Source of the DNA: an uncultured Spirochaetaceae bacterium
GTDB lineage: Bacteria > Spirochaetota > Spirochaetia > Sphaerochaetales > Sphaerochaetaceae
Direction of reading: 5' to 3'
DNA length: 58,072 bases
Assembly (NCBI GenBank): GCA_944389155.1
Contig: CALXLI010000041.1
Coordinates: 1 to 58,072, forward strand
The notes under the pieces are model-generated. The model saw nothing but the letters and a program-made list of their open reading frames with translations, was not told where the DNA came from and searched no databases. The translations under genes were made by a program, and so were the position numbers. This document shows, piece after piece, positions 33,550-42,400 of the stretch (its first letter is position 1; each line of letters opens with the position of its first letter).

Positions 33550-35132
33550 ACGTTTTCGCTTCAAGATCGTTATGTGTTATTGAGGATTTCTCAATCAACG
33601 AGCGTCGCTACTTCTTTCAGAAGGTCCATGAACTGAAGAGCGCAATACTGGCAAACGATGAAGAGACGATGGATAAGTTCAGGATCAATGACCCTGACTT
33701 TGGAATCTATGAAGTATTTCTTGAAGATAGCACGAGAACCAAGGAATCATTCAGGAATGCTGCTAAGTTCCATCACGCAAAGGTATCAGAGCTTCTTTGC
33801 TCATCCTCATCCATAAACAAGGGTGAAAGCTATGCAGATACGTTCAACATGCTCTCCGGTTACAGCAACCGCATCTTCATAGTGAGAAGCAAGGTTGAAG
33901 GGCTTACAAAGTGGCTTTCCGAGGAGTGCTCGGAATATGCTGAGAGAAATGGGCTGCCTTATCGTCCTGCTTTCATAAATGCAGGGGATGGCAAGCACGA
34001 GCATCCTACCCAGGAGCTGCTGGATGAGTTCTCGTTCCTTGAGGATCTGGACATGTCGTTTGACAGCATTCATGTAGCTCTTGTCGGCGATCTATATCAT
34101 GGACGCACTGTGCATTCAAAGGCAGATGGCCTCAAGATCTTCAATCATGTCAAGGTTGACCTCATAGCTCCGTCTGAGCTCATGATGCCTGAAAGCTATA
34201 TAGAGAAGATGAACGAGAACGGCTTTGACGTTACGCTTTATTCCTCGATTGAGGAGTATCTCAGGAGTGGAGATATCGCAAAACTATGGTATTTCACAAG
34301 GCCACAGCTTGAGAGGATGGGTGAGAGGATCCTTCAGAAACAGGATATATTGAGAGAAGCCATCACATTCAGAAAGGACTTCCTTCCATATCTTAAGGAA
34401 GGAACCAAGTTCTACCATCCGCTTCCTCGTCATAAAGAGCATCCAACCATTCCTACATGGCTTGACAAGACAGAGCTCAACGGATGGGAGAGGCAGGCGA
34501 TAAACGGAATGTACTGCAGGATGGTGCTTCTATCGCTGATTGCTGGACGCATAGGCGATGATTATGTCCCGATTCCCGGTGAGCATGATGCGGACCTGAA
34601 GACAGAGGAGTATATCATCAAGGTTGAGCCAAGCGACAGGAAGAAGGATAAGAACTACTCTGAAGGCGTCAGGCCTATATCTGATGGCATAGTGATAGAT
34701 CATATCTGCAAGGGAGACGAGCCAAGCGTTATCCGCTCGCATATGCGCCTTATATCCTCGGTTCTGGGACTGGATGATGGCAGAGGTGGAGAGTGGATCT
34801 CAACAGGTTCTGATGGCAAATATAAAGGCATAATATTCCGTCCAGGATGCAGGACGCTTGAGAGAAAGGACCTGAAGAGGCTGGCGGCCGTTGCCCCTCA
34901 CTGCACGCTCAATATAATCAGGGATGGCCGTGTTGTCGAGAAATACAGGACCCATATGCCTCCTCGCATATACAACTTCGACGATCTCTGCTGTCAGAAT
35001 GAAGCCTGCATATCGAATCCGGTGAATGGAGAGGGCGTTGCTTCCTCATTCATCCGTACTCCAGATGGGCATTTTGCCTGTGCATACTGCGGTCGTTTCC
35101 ACAGTTTCAAGGAAATTTGGAAAAAACATTAA
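33546..35132 (+). CDS. pyrBI: Aspartate carbamoyltransferase, catalytic-regulatory fusion (PyrB-PyrI)
   Basis: A 528-residue fusion catalysing carbamoyl phosphate plus aspartate to carbamoyl aspartate. The catalytic part (about 1-325) shows the phosphate-binding DSTRT near 61, KHEHPTQELLD near 150 and PLPRHKEHP near 300. The regulatory part (about 355-528) ends with the PyrI zinc site: Cys pairs in CQNEAC and CAYC. So nucleotide control is probably retained within one chain. The start at 33546 has AGGAGA upstream; the frame is open to 33477 but without a good start. First gene of pyrBI-E-F-DK-C. Confidence 0.94.
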   Translation: MNVFASRSLCVIEDFSINERRYFFQKVHELKSAILANDEETMDKFRINDPDFGIYEVFLEDSTRTKESFRNAAKFHHAKVSELLCSSSSINKGESYADTFNMLSGYSNRIFIVRSKVEGLTKWLSEECSEYAERNGLPYRPAFINAGDGKHEHPTQELLDEFSFLEDLDMSFDSIHVALVGDLYHGRTVHSKADGLKIFNHVKVDLIAPSELMMPESYIEKMNENGFDVTLYSSIEEYLRSGDIAKLWYFTRPQLERMGERILQKQDILREAITFRKDFLPYLKEGTKFYHPLPRHKEHPTIPTWLDKTELNGWERQAINGMYCRMVLLSLIAGRIGDDYVPIPGEHDADLKTEEYIIKVEPSDRKKDKNYSEGVRPISDGIVIDHICKGDEPSVIRSHMRLISSVLGLDDGRGGEWISTGSDGKYKGIIFRPGCRTLERKDLKRLAAVAPHCTLNIIRDGRVVEKYRTHMPPRIYNFDDLCCQNEACISNPVNGEGVASSFIRTPDGHFACAYCGRFHSFKEIWKKH

Positions 35133-35152
35133 GGAGATGGTAAGATAAAGCT

Positions 35153-35857
35153 ATGAGCAATATGAAGAAACTAGAAGAAATAACAGAATATTACGGACCG
35201 ATTCTCGCAAAAGGCGCATTTGAGCTAGGCGCAATCAGGCTTTCAACAGATAACCCATTCACATGGGTTTCAGGCTATCGCATGCCAATCTACAACGATA
35301 ACAGGCAGTTCCTGGCAAAGCCTAAGTACAGGGCACTGATAAGGGATGCCTTTGCAGATATCCTGGACTCGATGGAGGTTCAGGTTGATAACGTTGCAGG
35401 CACGGCTACAGCTGGCATCCCTCATGCGACAAGCCTCGCTGATATGATCTACAAGCCCCTGAGCTATGTGCGTTCGTCCTCTAAGGACCATGGGCTTGGC
35501 CATCAGATAGAGGGCCTTGGGCAGAGCGGCTCATATGAAGGCAGGAACGTGCTTCTCATTGAGGACCTTATCTCAACAGGATCTTCATCGCTTAAAGCTG
35601 TCGAGGCTATCAGAAGCGCGGGCGGTGTATGCAACCTCTGCCTTGCCATCTTCACGTATGGATTCAAGACAGCAGAGGATGCTTTTGCTGCCCAGAACTG
35701 TGAATTCCATACAATCCTTTCATATGATGTGATGGTTCGTACAGCCGAGAAGACAGGATATATTACAGGAGAGGCGGCAGAAGCGCTCCGTGAATGGAGG
35801 CAGGATCCATTTGGCTGGGGCGAGAAGAGGGGATTCCCAAGGGAGATGAAGGCATGA
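35153..35857 (+). CDS. pyrE: Orotate phosphoribosyltransferase
   Basis: A 234-residue type I phosphoribosyltransferase converting orotate and PRPP to OMP. The PRPP loop VLLIEDLISTGSSS lies near residue 131, and the TATAGIPHA flexible region near 83. It sits 20 nt after pyrBI; AAGGAG lies about 15 nt before the ATG, a long spacing. The next ATG, three codons in, is also possible. It overlaps pyrF by 4 nt. Confidence 0.94.
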   Translation: MSNMKKLEEITEYYGPILAKGAFELGAIRLSTDNPFTWVSGYRMPIYNDNRQFLAKPKYRALIRDAFADILDSMEVQVDNVAGTATAGIPHATSLADMIYKPLSYVRSSSKDHGLGHQIEGLGQSGSYEGRNVLLIEDLISTGSSSLKAVEAIRSAGGVCNLCLAIFTYGFKTAEDAFAAQNCEFHTILSYDVMVRTAEKTGYITGEAAEALREWRQDPFGWGEKRGFPREMKA

Positions 35858-36735
35858 GCTACATAGATCTTCTAAGAGAGAGCGCAAAGGAAAGCGGGAA
35901 TATCGTATGCATGGGATTGGACCCTGTCCTTTCAGTGCTTCCTGCATCAGAGGAGCCTGTACGTGACCGTATTGGTTCGTACTTTTCGGAGCTTTTCAGG
36001 AGAATGAGGCTTGAAGGGGTTGCCCCTGCGGCCTTCAAACCTAATATCGGATACTATCAGAGGCTGGACAATCCTAGAGCAGAGGACTTTTCGGGTTCTC
36101 TTGCGCTGGTTGATGTCCTTGAGCTTCTGGAGACATATTTCCCAGGAATTCCGGTGATTCTCGACAGCAAGCGTGGAGATATTGCAAAATCCAGCGAAAA
36201 CTATGCATCGGAAGCATTTGATGCGTGGGGTGCTGACGCTGTCACGGTCTCTCCTTATATGGGGCATGATTCAGTGCTTCCGTTCGCCTATGAGGATAAA
36301 GGCGTGTATGTACTGAATCGTACATCGAATCCAGGGGCAGCGGAATTCCAGGATCAGAACGTCCTGGACAAGGTTGATGAGAAGGAGCTTTATCCGCTAT
36401 ACAGGGCCGTTGCCCATCATATTGCGGCATGGAGTTCAGAGCACCCTGGCATCGGTGCTGTTGTCGGTGCTACCAATCCTAAGGAGCTTGGTGATATTGC
36501 CTCAATCTATGCTGGACGTGATATCCCGATGCTCATCCCTGGCGTTGGCAGCCAAGGGGGAAGCGCATCGGATGTTATGGCTATGATGAAGAGCGCTGGT
36601 TATGAGCTTGATCTTTCGCGTATCAATTCATCATCCGGCCTTACCCATCCATGGAAGAAGGGAAATGCTCCTGAAGACTGGCTTGAGAAGTGCATGGCTG
36701 CGATACATAGCCTGATAGAAGAGGCTTCGCTCTGA
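35854..36735 (+). CDS. pyrF: Orotidine 5'-phosphate decarboxylase (type 2)
   Basis: A 293-residue TIM-barrel decarboxylase forming UMP. The catalytic Lys-Asp pair is in ILDSKRGDIAKS near residue 105. The order AFKPNIGYY, then SKRGDI, then IPGVGSQGG marks the longer type 2 (mycobacterial-like) subfamily. The start is the ATG inside the pyrE stop (ATGA), not the earlier in-frame ATG at 35794 within pyrE. It ends by sharing one base with the next gene. Confidence 0.93.
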   Translation: MSYIDLLRESAKESGNIVCMGLDPVLSVLPASEEPVRDRIGSYFSELFRRMRLEGVAPAAFKPNIGYYQRLDNPRAEDFSGSLALVDVLELLETYFPGIPVILDSKRGDIAKSSENYASEAFDAWGADAVTVSPYMGHDSVLPFAYEDKGVYVLNRTSNPGAAEFQDQNVLDKVDEKELYPLYRAVAHHIAAWSSEHPGIGAVVGATNPKELGDIASIYAGRDIPMLIPGVGSQGGSASDVMAMMKSAGYELDLSRINSSSGLTHPWKKGNAPEDWLEKCMAAIHSLIEEASL

Positions 36736-38405
36736 TGGATGCATTATCTTTTCTCAGAGGAAGCCATAAGCGGGGTGAACTGCACCTTGCAACTGTTTCA
36801 GGTGTCGCATCTACAAAGAAGGAGCTGATTGAGCTTTTCGATCGCTCCATTCCCAGTGTGGATATAATAACGACAAAAAGCTTCCAGGTAGTGCCTACGC
36901 CTGGCAATAGGGAGCCTGTTGTCTGCTCTCCAGCCCCTGGCAACTTCGGTAATTCCGTAGGGCTTAGGAATCCTGGGATGGAAAGCGCTCTTGAAGAACT
37001 GAAGGAGATAAGGGAAAACGGTATGCGGGCGCTTCTTTGCGTTTCGCTTGCAGCATCCAATCCTGATGATTTCATAACGCTTGTCAAGGCTTTCGATCCT
37101 GTTGCGGATATCCTTGAGCTGAACTTCTCCTGTCCTCATGCGCAGGCTGGATTCGGAGCATCTATCGGCACAGATAAGGAAATTGCTTCGGATTATGTCA
37201 GAAGGATAGTGTCTGCGTATCCTGAGAGGCGTTCTCCCCTCGTTGTCAAGCTGACCCCGAATGTCCCTGATATCGCGGATATAGCGGAAAGCGTGATAAA
37301 TGCAGGCGCTGATGGAATTGCCGCAATCAACACAGTCGGCCCTAAGCTTTATATAGAACCACATTCAGGTTCCCCGATCCTCAACAATAATCTTGGCGGG
37401 AAAGGCGGTGCCAGCGGAGAATGGGTGAAAGAAGAGGCTGTAAAGGCTGTCAAGGCCATCAGGGAGAGAATAGGGGATGAGCCTATAATACTTGGCATGG
37501 GCGGTGTATCTTCTGCCGAGGATGCAAGACGTCTTGTCAGTGCTGGTGCTGATAGCGTTGGCATCGGGTCTGCAATCTCCCGTGTGCATCCAAGGGATTG
37601 GGAATCTTTCTTCTCAGCGATCAAGAACGGCAGAGACGCATCGCAGTATCTTTCAAAGGAGAACGCGCTGGAGTACACGCCTCATAAGATCGTCAGGAAG
37701 GAAACCTTCGGTGATGATGTCGTTGTCTTCACACTCGATGGCAAAAGCAATGCGGAGCCTGGTGAATTCATGTTCATCTGGGTACCGGGAAAAGGTGAGA
37801 AACCATTTTCCGTTGCTGTGAATGATCCGCTTACGTTCCTTATAAAGAAGAGAGGCATGTTCACTTCGTCGCTCTTTGATATGAGAGAGGGAGACACTCT
37901 CTATACAAGAGGCCTCTATGGAAGTCCGATGGTCTATGAGAAGACCAGGAGAGCCCTTCTGATAGGAGGGGGAACCGGAGCGGCTGTGCTTCCATTGATA
38001 GCAGAGCGTCTTTCGAAAGACGGTACGGAGATGGATATAAGAGTTGGCGTTGTTCATCTGAATAATGGCAAGGAGCCCTTGGAGGATGTCCTCTCATCGT
38101 ATGGCACATTCAGGGCTGTTGCCGATGACGGTAAGCCTGGACGTGTCCTTGACACAATCACTGAAGCGGATCTTGCTGGTGATACTGCACTGTACGCTGT
38201 AGGACCTGGCAAGATGATGGAAGGAGCTGCGAAGAGAGCTGAGAGCCTGGGACTTTCCGATGAAAGGATATATCTATCGATGGAGAAGAATACGATGTGC
38301 GGAATCGGCATGTGCGGTGAGTGCGTATGCGGTTCACATCTGCCATGCAAGGAAGGTACGTTCTTTACCTGGAAGACCCTGAAGGAGAACAATGTAGCGT
38401 TATGA
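36735..38405 (+). CDS. pyrDK: Dihydroorotate dehydrogenase-electron transfer subunit fusion (PyrD-PyrK)
   Basis: A 556-residue fusion. The N-terminal barrel (about 1-310) is a class 1B dihydroorotate dehydrogenase: the catalytic base is Cys in NFSCPHAQAGFG near 132, and INTVGPKLYIEP and GMGGVSSAEDA bind FMN. The C-terminal part (about 315-556) is PyrK: an FAD domain, GGGTGAAVLPL for NAD, and a 2Fe-2S site CGIGMCGECVCGSHLPC. Class 1B enzymes normally use two separate chains to pass electrons to NAD+; here they are one. It sits between pyrF and pyrC with overlapping starts and stops. Confidence 0.9.
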   Translation: MDALSFLRGSHKRGELHLATVSGVASTKKELIELFDRSIPSVDIITTKSFQVVPTPGNREPVVCSPAPGNFGNSVGLRNPGMESALEELKEIRENGMRALLCVSLAASNPDDFITLVKAFDPVADILELNFSCPHAQAGFGASIGTDKEIASDYVRRIVSAYPERRSPLVVKLTPNVPDIADIAESVINAGADGIAAINTVGPKLYIEPHSGSPILNNNLGGKGGASGEWVKEEAVKAVKAIRERIGDEPIILGMGGVSSAEDARRLVSAGADSVGIGSAISRVHPRDWESFFSAIKNGRDASQYLSKENALEYTPHKIVRKETFGDDVVVFTLDGKSNAEPGEFMFIWVPGKGEKPFSVAVNDPLTFLIKKRGMFTSSLFDMREGDTLYTRGLYGSPMVYEKTRRALLIGGGTGAAVLPLIAERLSKDGTEMDIRVGVVHLNNGKEPLEDVLSSYGTFRAVADDGKPGRVLDTITEADLAGDTALYAVGPGKMMEGAAKRAESLGLSDERIYLSMEKNTMCGIGMCGECVCGSHLPCKEGTFFTWKTLKENNVAL

Positions 38406-39439
38406 TAGATCCCCATGTGCACCTGAGAGACTGGAAGCAAAGCGACAAGGAGACCGTGCTGCACGGTATGAGCGTGGCCTCCCGCCTTGGCTTTACCCAT
38501 CTTTTCGATATGCCAAATACCAACCCTCCTTTGACTTCAAGAAGCACGATCCTTGAGCGTCTTGCCCTTGGTGGTGAGAGTGCTGAGAAAACAGGAGTTT
38601 CATATCATATATGGGCTGGGATAACGAATGATGAGAGCGAGATCGAGGAAGCTGTATCAATGCATTCAGAGCTTTTCCCTCTCATCATCGGGCTTAAGAT
38701 GTTTGCAGGCCACAGTACAGGGAACATGGGGATAATCGGAGTTGAAAACCAAAGAAAGGTATTCCAGACGCTGAAGCGGGCAGGTTATGAAGGTGTTCTT
38801 GCGGTGCATGCTGAGAAGGAGGAGCTTCTATCTCCTGAGCTCTACATTCCTGGCCGCTATGAAACACATAGCGATGCACGTCCAGGCATCGCGGAGACAG
38901 AGAGCGTCAAGGACTTGGTATCACTTGCATTGGAAACAGGCTTTGAAGGTACTCTTCATATCTGCCATGTATCTGCAAAGAGTACGATAGAATACATTGT
39001 TTCCCAGCGTCAGAATCTGAAGATCACGATGGGAGCCACTCCCCATCATGCACTTCTTACGAGGGAAGATGCGAAGAATCAGGCATTGATGCTTAAGATG
39101 AATCCACCGTTGCGTTCCGAAGAAGACAGAAAGGCTGTTTTTGATGCGCTTTTGGATGGCACGATAGACTGGGCAGAGTCAGACCATGCTCCCCATACAG
39201 AAGAGGATAAGGAAAAAGGCGCTTCTGGCATTCCTGGTCTTCCTGGAATGGATCTCCTTCTATATAGGCTCAGAGAGGCTGGGTGCTCAGAAGAGAGGTT
39301 GAAGGCTGCATTTGGTGGCAATGTGATAAGAACATTCGGCCTTGATGCTGAGGATATTGTCCTGTCGCAAGACCCTTATGAACTTTATAAGGCTGAAAGT
39401 TCTCAGTATTCCTGGAATCCTTATTCCGATTGCAATTGA
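38402..39439 (+). CDS. pyrC: Dihydroorotase
   Basis: A 345-residue amidohydrolase closing carbamoyl aspartate to dihydroorotate. Metal ligands are visible: DPHVHLRD at 3-10, His in VHAEKEE and LHICHVSAKS, and the catalytic Asp in WAESDHAPHT. The start at 38402 overlaps the pyrDK stop (ATGA); the frame is open further upstream inside pyrDK but this start matches the family. Last gene of the pyr operon, followed by a hairpin at 39441. Confidence 0.93.
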   Translation: MIDPHVHLRDWKQSDKETVLHGMSVASRLGFTHLFDMPNTNPPLTSRSTILERLALGGESAEKTGVSYHIWAGITNDESEIEEAVSMHSELFPLIIGLKMFAGHSTGNMGIIGVENQRKVFQTLKRAGYEGVLAVHAEKEELLSPELYIPGRYETHSDARPGIAETESVKDLVSLALETGFEGTLHICHVSAKSTIEYIVSQRQNLKITMGATPHHALLTREDAKNQALMLKMNPPLRSEEDRKAVFDALLDGTIDWAESDHAPHTEEDKEKGASGIPGLPGMDLLLYRLREAGCSEERLKAAFGGNVIRTFGLDAEDIVLSQDPYELYKAESSQYSWNPYSDCN

Positions 39440-39440
39440 T

Positions 39441-39459
39441 GAGCCTGCTATCCAGGCTC
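39441..39459 (+). terminator. Hairpin at the end of the pyr operon
   Basis: GAGCCTG / CAGGCTC with a 5-nt loop, right after the pyrC stop. No T-tract, so a weak terminator or 3' stabiliser. Confidence 0.45.
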
Positions 39460-39463
39460 GCTG

Positions 39464-39702
39464 TCATCTGCTGATTATCTCTTCCCTGTAGCTCTCTATC
39501 TTCCTCTCTTTGGAAGAGAAGTGACCATATATCCCTTCTTGATGCTTGGCATGAACTTGCCGTAGCGCCTTGGACGGGCTGCAAAGCAGTAGCTCTGGCC
39601 CATCCTCAGAAGCAGATGAATGTACATCGATTTATCGACATATAGGCTATCGCTCTTTATGAGGCTCTCGAATTCGGATTCACCGGTCTTGATCGTTTTC
39701 AT
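39464..39702 (-). pseudogene. Collapsed AAA-ATPase-like gene (PF09820/PF08011 type)
   Basis: From the ATG at 39702 the frame reads MKTIKTGESEFESLIKSDS, then YVDKS and ARPRRYGK. This is the standard N terminus of AAA-ATPase-like proteins with a PD-(D/E)XK tail; the normal RPRRFGKS continues the Walker A, which is lost here. In another frame, FSSKERKIESYREEIISR and a stop at 39464 resemble the C terminus of the same family. So a gene of about 1.6 kb seems to have shrunk by internal deletion to 240 bp. Its -10 region resembles that of the TnpB remnant. Confidence 0.6.
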
Positions 39703-39910
39703 CTCATCAATATTATAGCCTGTTTCCGCTTCCCTTATATAAGGTTGTGAAATACGGGCCAGATGTCCTTGGCGTATTAAAAGTGCTCATACTATCCATA
39801 CGCCCTGACTTGCAGTTTTGTCCAGCTTGTGAGGGGGATTTTATGGAAATCCTGAAATTGCCGGAAAATGAACTGTTTGCTTTTGGGGTGGTTTTCCTTT
39901 ATAGGCAGTT

Positions 39911-39920
39911 GTGCTAACAT
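39911..39920 (+). promoter_or_regulatory. corA promoter (extended -10)
   Basis: TG-C-TAACAT (TG at 39912-39913, hexamer 39915-39920). The -35 is poor. Predicted start near 39927 gives a leader of about 110 nt containing the small ORF at 39942. I see no gene from 39703 to 39910. Confidence 0.45.
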
Positions 39921-39941
39921 CGCTTTGATAAGGAGACGGAA

Positions 39942-39986
39942 ATGGACGAAGGCGGAAGTACTAACCCTTTACCTAGATGTACTTAA
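39942..39986 (+). CDS. corA leader ORF (14 codons)
   Basis: AAGGAG (39930-39935), 6 nt, then an ORF reading MDEGGSTNPLPRCT and TAA. It begins with acidic residues and has prolines around PLPR, like E. coli MgtL (MEPDPTPLPRRR...). In MgtL, acidic and proline codons destabilise ribosomes when Mg2+ is low and so switch on the Mg2+ transporter gene. Here the next gene is also a Mg2+ transporter. The stop overlaps another ATG (TAATG, 39984-39988) that is in frame with corA, so reinitiation is also possible. Translation and sensing are inferred. Confidence 0.55.
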   Translation: MDEGGSTNPLPRCT

Positions 39987-40036
39987 TGAAGCCTTCTGTC
40001 ATTCTTTTATGTGATCAGAGGGCTGTGGAGGGCCAG

Positions 40037-41065
40037 ATGATTACAAAGAGAACGGATTTATCCCCGAACCAGAATTATACATGGATTGATGCTAGAGAGC
40101 TTGATAAGGATGATATCTCAATCCTTACTGATGAGTATCTGATCTCATCAGAGCTTCTTGCAGATATAATGGATGCTGACGAACAGAGCCGAATTGAGAA
40201 AGAGGATGAGTATACAGTCATAATCTGCCGTCTTCCTTCAAGCGAGGAAGATGATGAGAAGCCTCTTGAGCGTACGACAATACCTCTTGGTATCGTTATG
40301 TTTCCGGATAAGCTCATAACCATATGCCGAGGTGACAGCGTTGTTATCGACGATTTTGCCCGTCATCGTTTCAGGCAGTGTCCTGTTGAGACAAAGGAAG
40401 GATTTGTCATTTCAATACTTGGCCGTGCTGCACTTGTTTATATCAGATTCCTGAAATACATCAACAGGCAGAAGGATATCGTAGAGGAACAGCTTCAGAA
40501 GTCAATAATGAACTATGAGCTTATACAGCTGCTGCAGATACAGAAGTCCCTTGTTTACCTTACGACTGGGCTTACGGATAATGAGCTGCTATTGGAGAAG
40601 CTTCAGAAAACACCTTATTTCAAGGTGAATAATGATGCTGAGGAAGAATTCCTGGAAGATAGCATAACCGATAATAAACAGGCTATCGCTATGGCTAATA
40701 TCTATTCGGATATCCTCACTGGTACCATGGATGCATTCGCATCTGTCATAGGAAACAACATGAACGTGATCATGAAACGCCTGACTGTGATCTCGCTTTC
40801 CCTTATGTTCCCTACATTCATCACTGGTTTCTTTGGAATGAACGTGCATCTTCCCGGTACCGATAGTCCATTTGCCTGGATTTTCCTTCTTGTGCTTTGC
40901 GCGCTTGTGGCTGTTGTCGGCAATATCATAATATCGGACAGGCGGAACAAATCTATCCTGAAAGCATCGCTTGGGGAGAAGCGCAAGCTCGTAAAAGGTG
41001 AGCGTACTCCTTCAGAGATAAAATACCTCAGACGCAAGAAGGAGACGCTTGAAGGGGAGGACTAA
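40037..41065 (+). CDS. corA: CorA-family magnesium/cobalt transporter
   Basis: A 342-residue CorA channel protein. The large cytosolic domain precedes a long helix and two C-terminal transmembrane helices. The selectivity motif GMN is near 266 in GFFGMNVHLPG, and a basic tail follows the second helix. The start at 40037 has GGAGGG upstream and fits the family's usual N terminus; ATGs at 39977 and 39986 in the same frame would add 20 or 17 residues. It is preceded by the PLPR leader ORF. The 3' end overlaps convergent rlmI by 4 nt. Confidence 0.92.
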   Translation: MITKRTDLSPNQNYTWIDARELDKDDISILTDEYLISSELLADIMDADEQSRIEKEDEYTVIICRLPSSEEDDEKPLERTTIPLGIVMFPDKLITICRGDSVVIDDFARHRFRQCPVETKEGFVISILGRAALVYIRFLKYINRQKDIVEEQLQKSIMNYELIQLLQIQKSLVYLTTGLTDNELLLEKLQKTPYFKVNNDAEEEFLEDSITDNKQAIAMANIYSDILTGTMDAFASVIGNNMNVIMKRLTVISLSLMFPTFITGFFGMNVHLPGTDSPFAWIFLLVLCALVAVVGNIIISDRRNKSILKASLGEKRKLVKGERTPSEIKYLRRKKETLEGED

Positions 41066-42282
41066 TCCTTGATTACCCGTATAAGATAGCCTTTCAGATA
41101 TTCGCTTTCAGGAAAGGAGATGCGTACAGGATGATCTTCTCCTGCACTGAGAGTACGGAGTATCTGTATCTCCACACCCGCATCAGCGGCAGCCCATGAA
41201 AGCATCATCCTGAAGTCTTCCCGGCTTACAGCCCCAGAGCATGAGAATGTCGCTATGATCCCATTGTTCCTTATCTTCAGCATTGCGACTCTGTTCAGGT
41301 CCTTGTATGCTTTCATCGCATTGTCCAGTGCAGCCTTTGTCTTGGCAAGCTTCGGCGGATCGAGGATCATCATGTCGTATTTGCTGCTTTCGATGGATCG
41401 GATGTAATCAAAGCAGTCTGCGCTTTTGATTGTCACTTTATCACGGGAGGCTTGCGGCAGGATCTTCTCATCCTCGTTTATATGCACTTGATAAAGCAAA
41501 TGCCTCAGAGCGCTTTCCGAGGAATCAACAGCATCTACAGAGAGAGCACCGCCTCTGAGCGCATGGAGCGTAAATGCCCCTGTATAGGAGAAGAGATCAA
41601 GCACTGTTCTTCCGTTTGCCGATTCTTCGACAATATTCCTGTTGTCCCTCTGATCGCAGTAGAATCCGGATTTCTGTCCCTTTCCTGGAGCTGCTTCGTA
41701 CATTATCCCGCTTTCGATGAAGCGAACATTGCCGCGATTGTCGCTCTCCTTTGTCTCGATTCCATTGCGGAATATACGTATCTGTTCCTTCAGGCTTTCA
41801 GCGGCTGCATATTGCCTGTCGACAGTAGCTTCTATCACAGAAGGATGGAGAACAGCATCAAGTTCAGCTGCAATCACTCCAAGGAAAGATGATGCGAAGC
41901 GTGATGAGACCAGTATGCGTATTTCCCTTCCGTAGCAATCTGCAGCCACTCCTGGAAGGAAGTCTGCCTCACCATGTATAATGCGCAGGCATGTTGTATC
42001 TTTCTTGCCGAAAAGGGCTTTCCTTCTCAGGATCGATGCCTTGACCAGAGACCGTATGAAATCATCGTCCATCTTATCATCTATATTCCATGAAAGAAGA
42101 TGGAGGATGATATGGCTTTTCTCATCGTAGTATCCATATGCGATGAATTCACCGCTATGCGTAACAACCTCTGCAAAACCGCAGCCATCGCCTTCCTTGC
42201 TTTCAATCGCTCCTGAAAACACCCATGGATGGTGCTTCAGAAGAAGCTTTTCCTTTCCTTCTCTGATTCTCACTGTAAGCAT
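41062..42282 (-). CDS. rlmI: 23S rRNA m5C methyltransferase RlmI-like
   Basis: A 406-residue class I SAM methyltransferase with an N-terminal PUA domain (about 1-75; HHPWVFSGAIES). The central EEHVD-like domain is followed by GQKSGFYCDQRDNR, VLDLFSYTGAFTLHA (SAM loop), DPPKLAKTK and the catalytic Cys in TFSCSGAVS near 356. E. coli RlmI methylates C1962 of 23S rRNA; relatives modify other positions. A textbook promoter ends 6 nt before the ATG, without a Shine-Dalgarno. Confidence 0.88.
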   Translation of the reverse strand: MLTVRIREGKEKLLLKHHPWVFSGAIESKEGDGCGFAEVVTHSGEFIAYGYYDEKSHIILHLLSWNIDDKMDDDFIRSLVKASILRRKALFGKKDTTCLRIIHGEADFLPGVAADCYGREIRILVSSRFASSFLGVIAAELDAVLHPSVIEATVDRQYAAAESLKEQIRIFRNGIETKESDNRGNVRFIESGIMYEAAPGKGQKSGFYCDQRDNRNIVEESANGRTVLDLFSYTGAFTLHALRGGALSVDAVDSSESALRHLLYQVHINEDEKILPQASRDKVTIKSADCFDYIRSIESSKYDMMILDPPKLAKTKAALDNAMKAYKDLNRVAMLKIRNNGIIATFSCSGAVSREDFRMMLSWAAADAGVEIQILRTLSAGEDHPVRISFPESEYLKGYLIRVIKD

Positions 42283-42288
42283 GGCTTA

Positions 42289-42317
42289 ATCGTAATGTAT
42301 GGCATATAGTCTGTCAA
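42289..42317 (-). promoter_or_regulatory. rlmI promoter
   Basis: Reverse strand TTGACA (42317-42312), 17 nt, TACGAT (42294-42289), 6 nt, ATG. The -35 lies inside the left 26-bp repeat. Confidence 0.65.
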
Positions 42318-42321
42318 AAGG
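42296..42321. repeat. 26-bp direct repeat, left copy
   Basis: Starts TGTATGGCATATAGTC and ends TGTCAAAAGG; identical at all 26 positions to 43847-43872. The two copies bracket the ATPase gene. It belongs to the promoter region between rlmI and the HAD phosphatase gene. Confidence 0.95.
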
Positions 42322-42385
42322 TCTGTAATTGCAAATCAAAACGTCGACGAAATATAATTTTCAGCTGTTCGCCGATGGTTTATGA

Positions 42386-42394
42386 TGCTATCAT
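42386..42394 (+). promoter_or_regulatory. Extended -10 of the ATPase gene
   Basis: TG-C-TATCAT, 6 nt before the ATG at 42401; no Shine-Dalgarno. Confidence 0.45.
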
Positions 42395-42400
42395 CATTGT

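Noticed and set aside
36798-37364. 188-codon reverse ORF inside pyrDK
   Set aside because: Antisense of the conserved dihydroorotate dehydrogenase; no start signal.
39977-40036. N-terminal extension of CorA from 39977 or 39986
   Set aside because: The ATG at 40037 has GGAGGG and the usual family start. The upstream in-frame ATGs remain possible only through reinitiation after the leader ORF.
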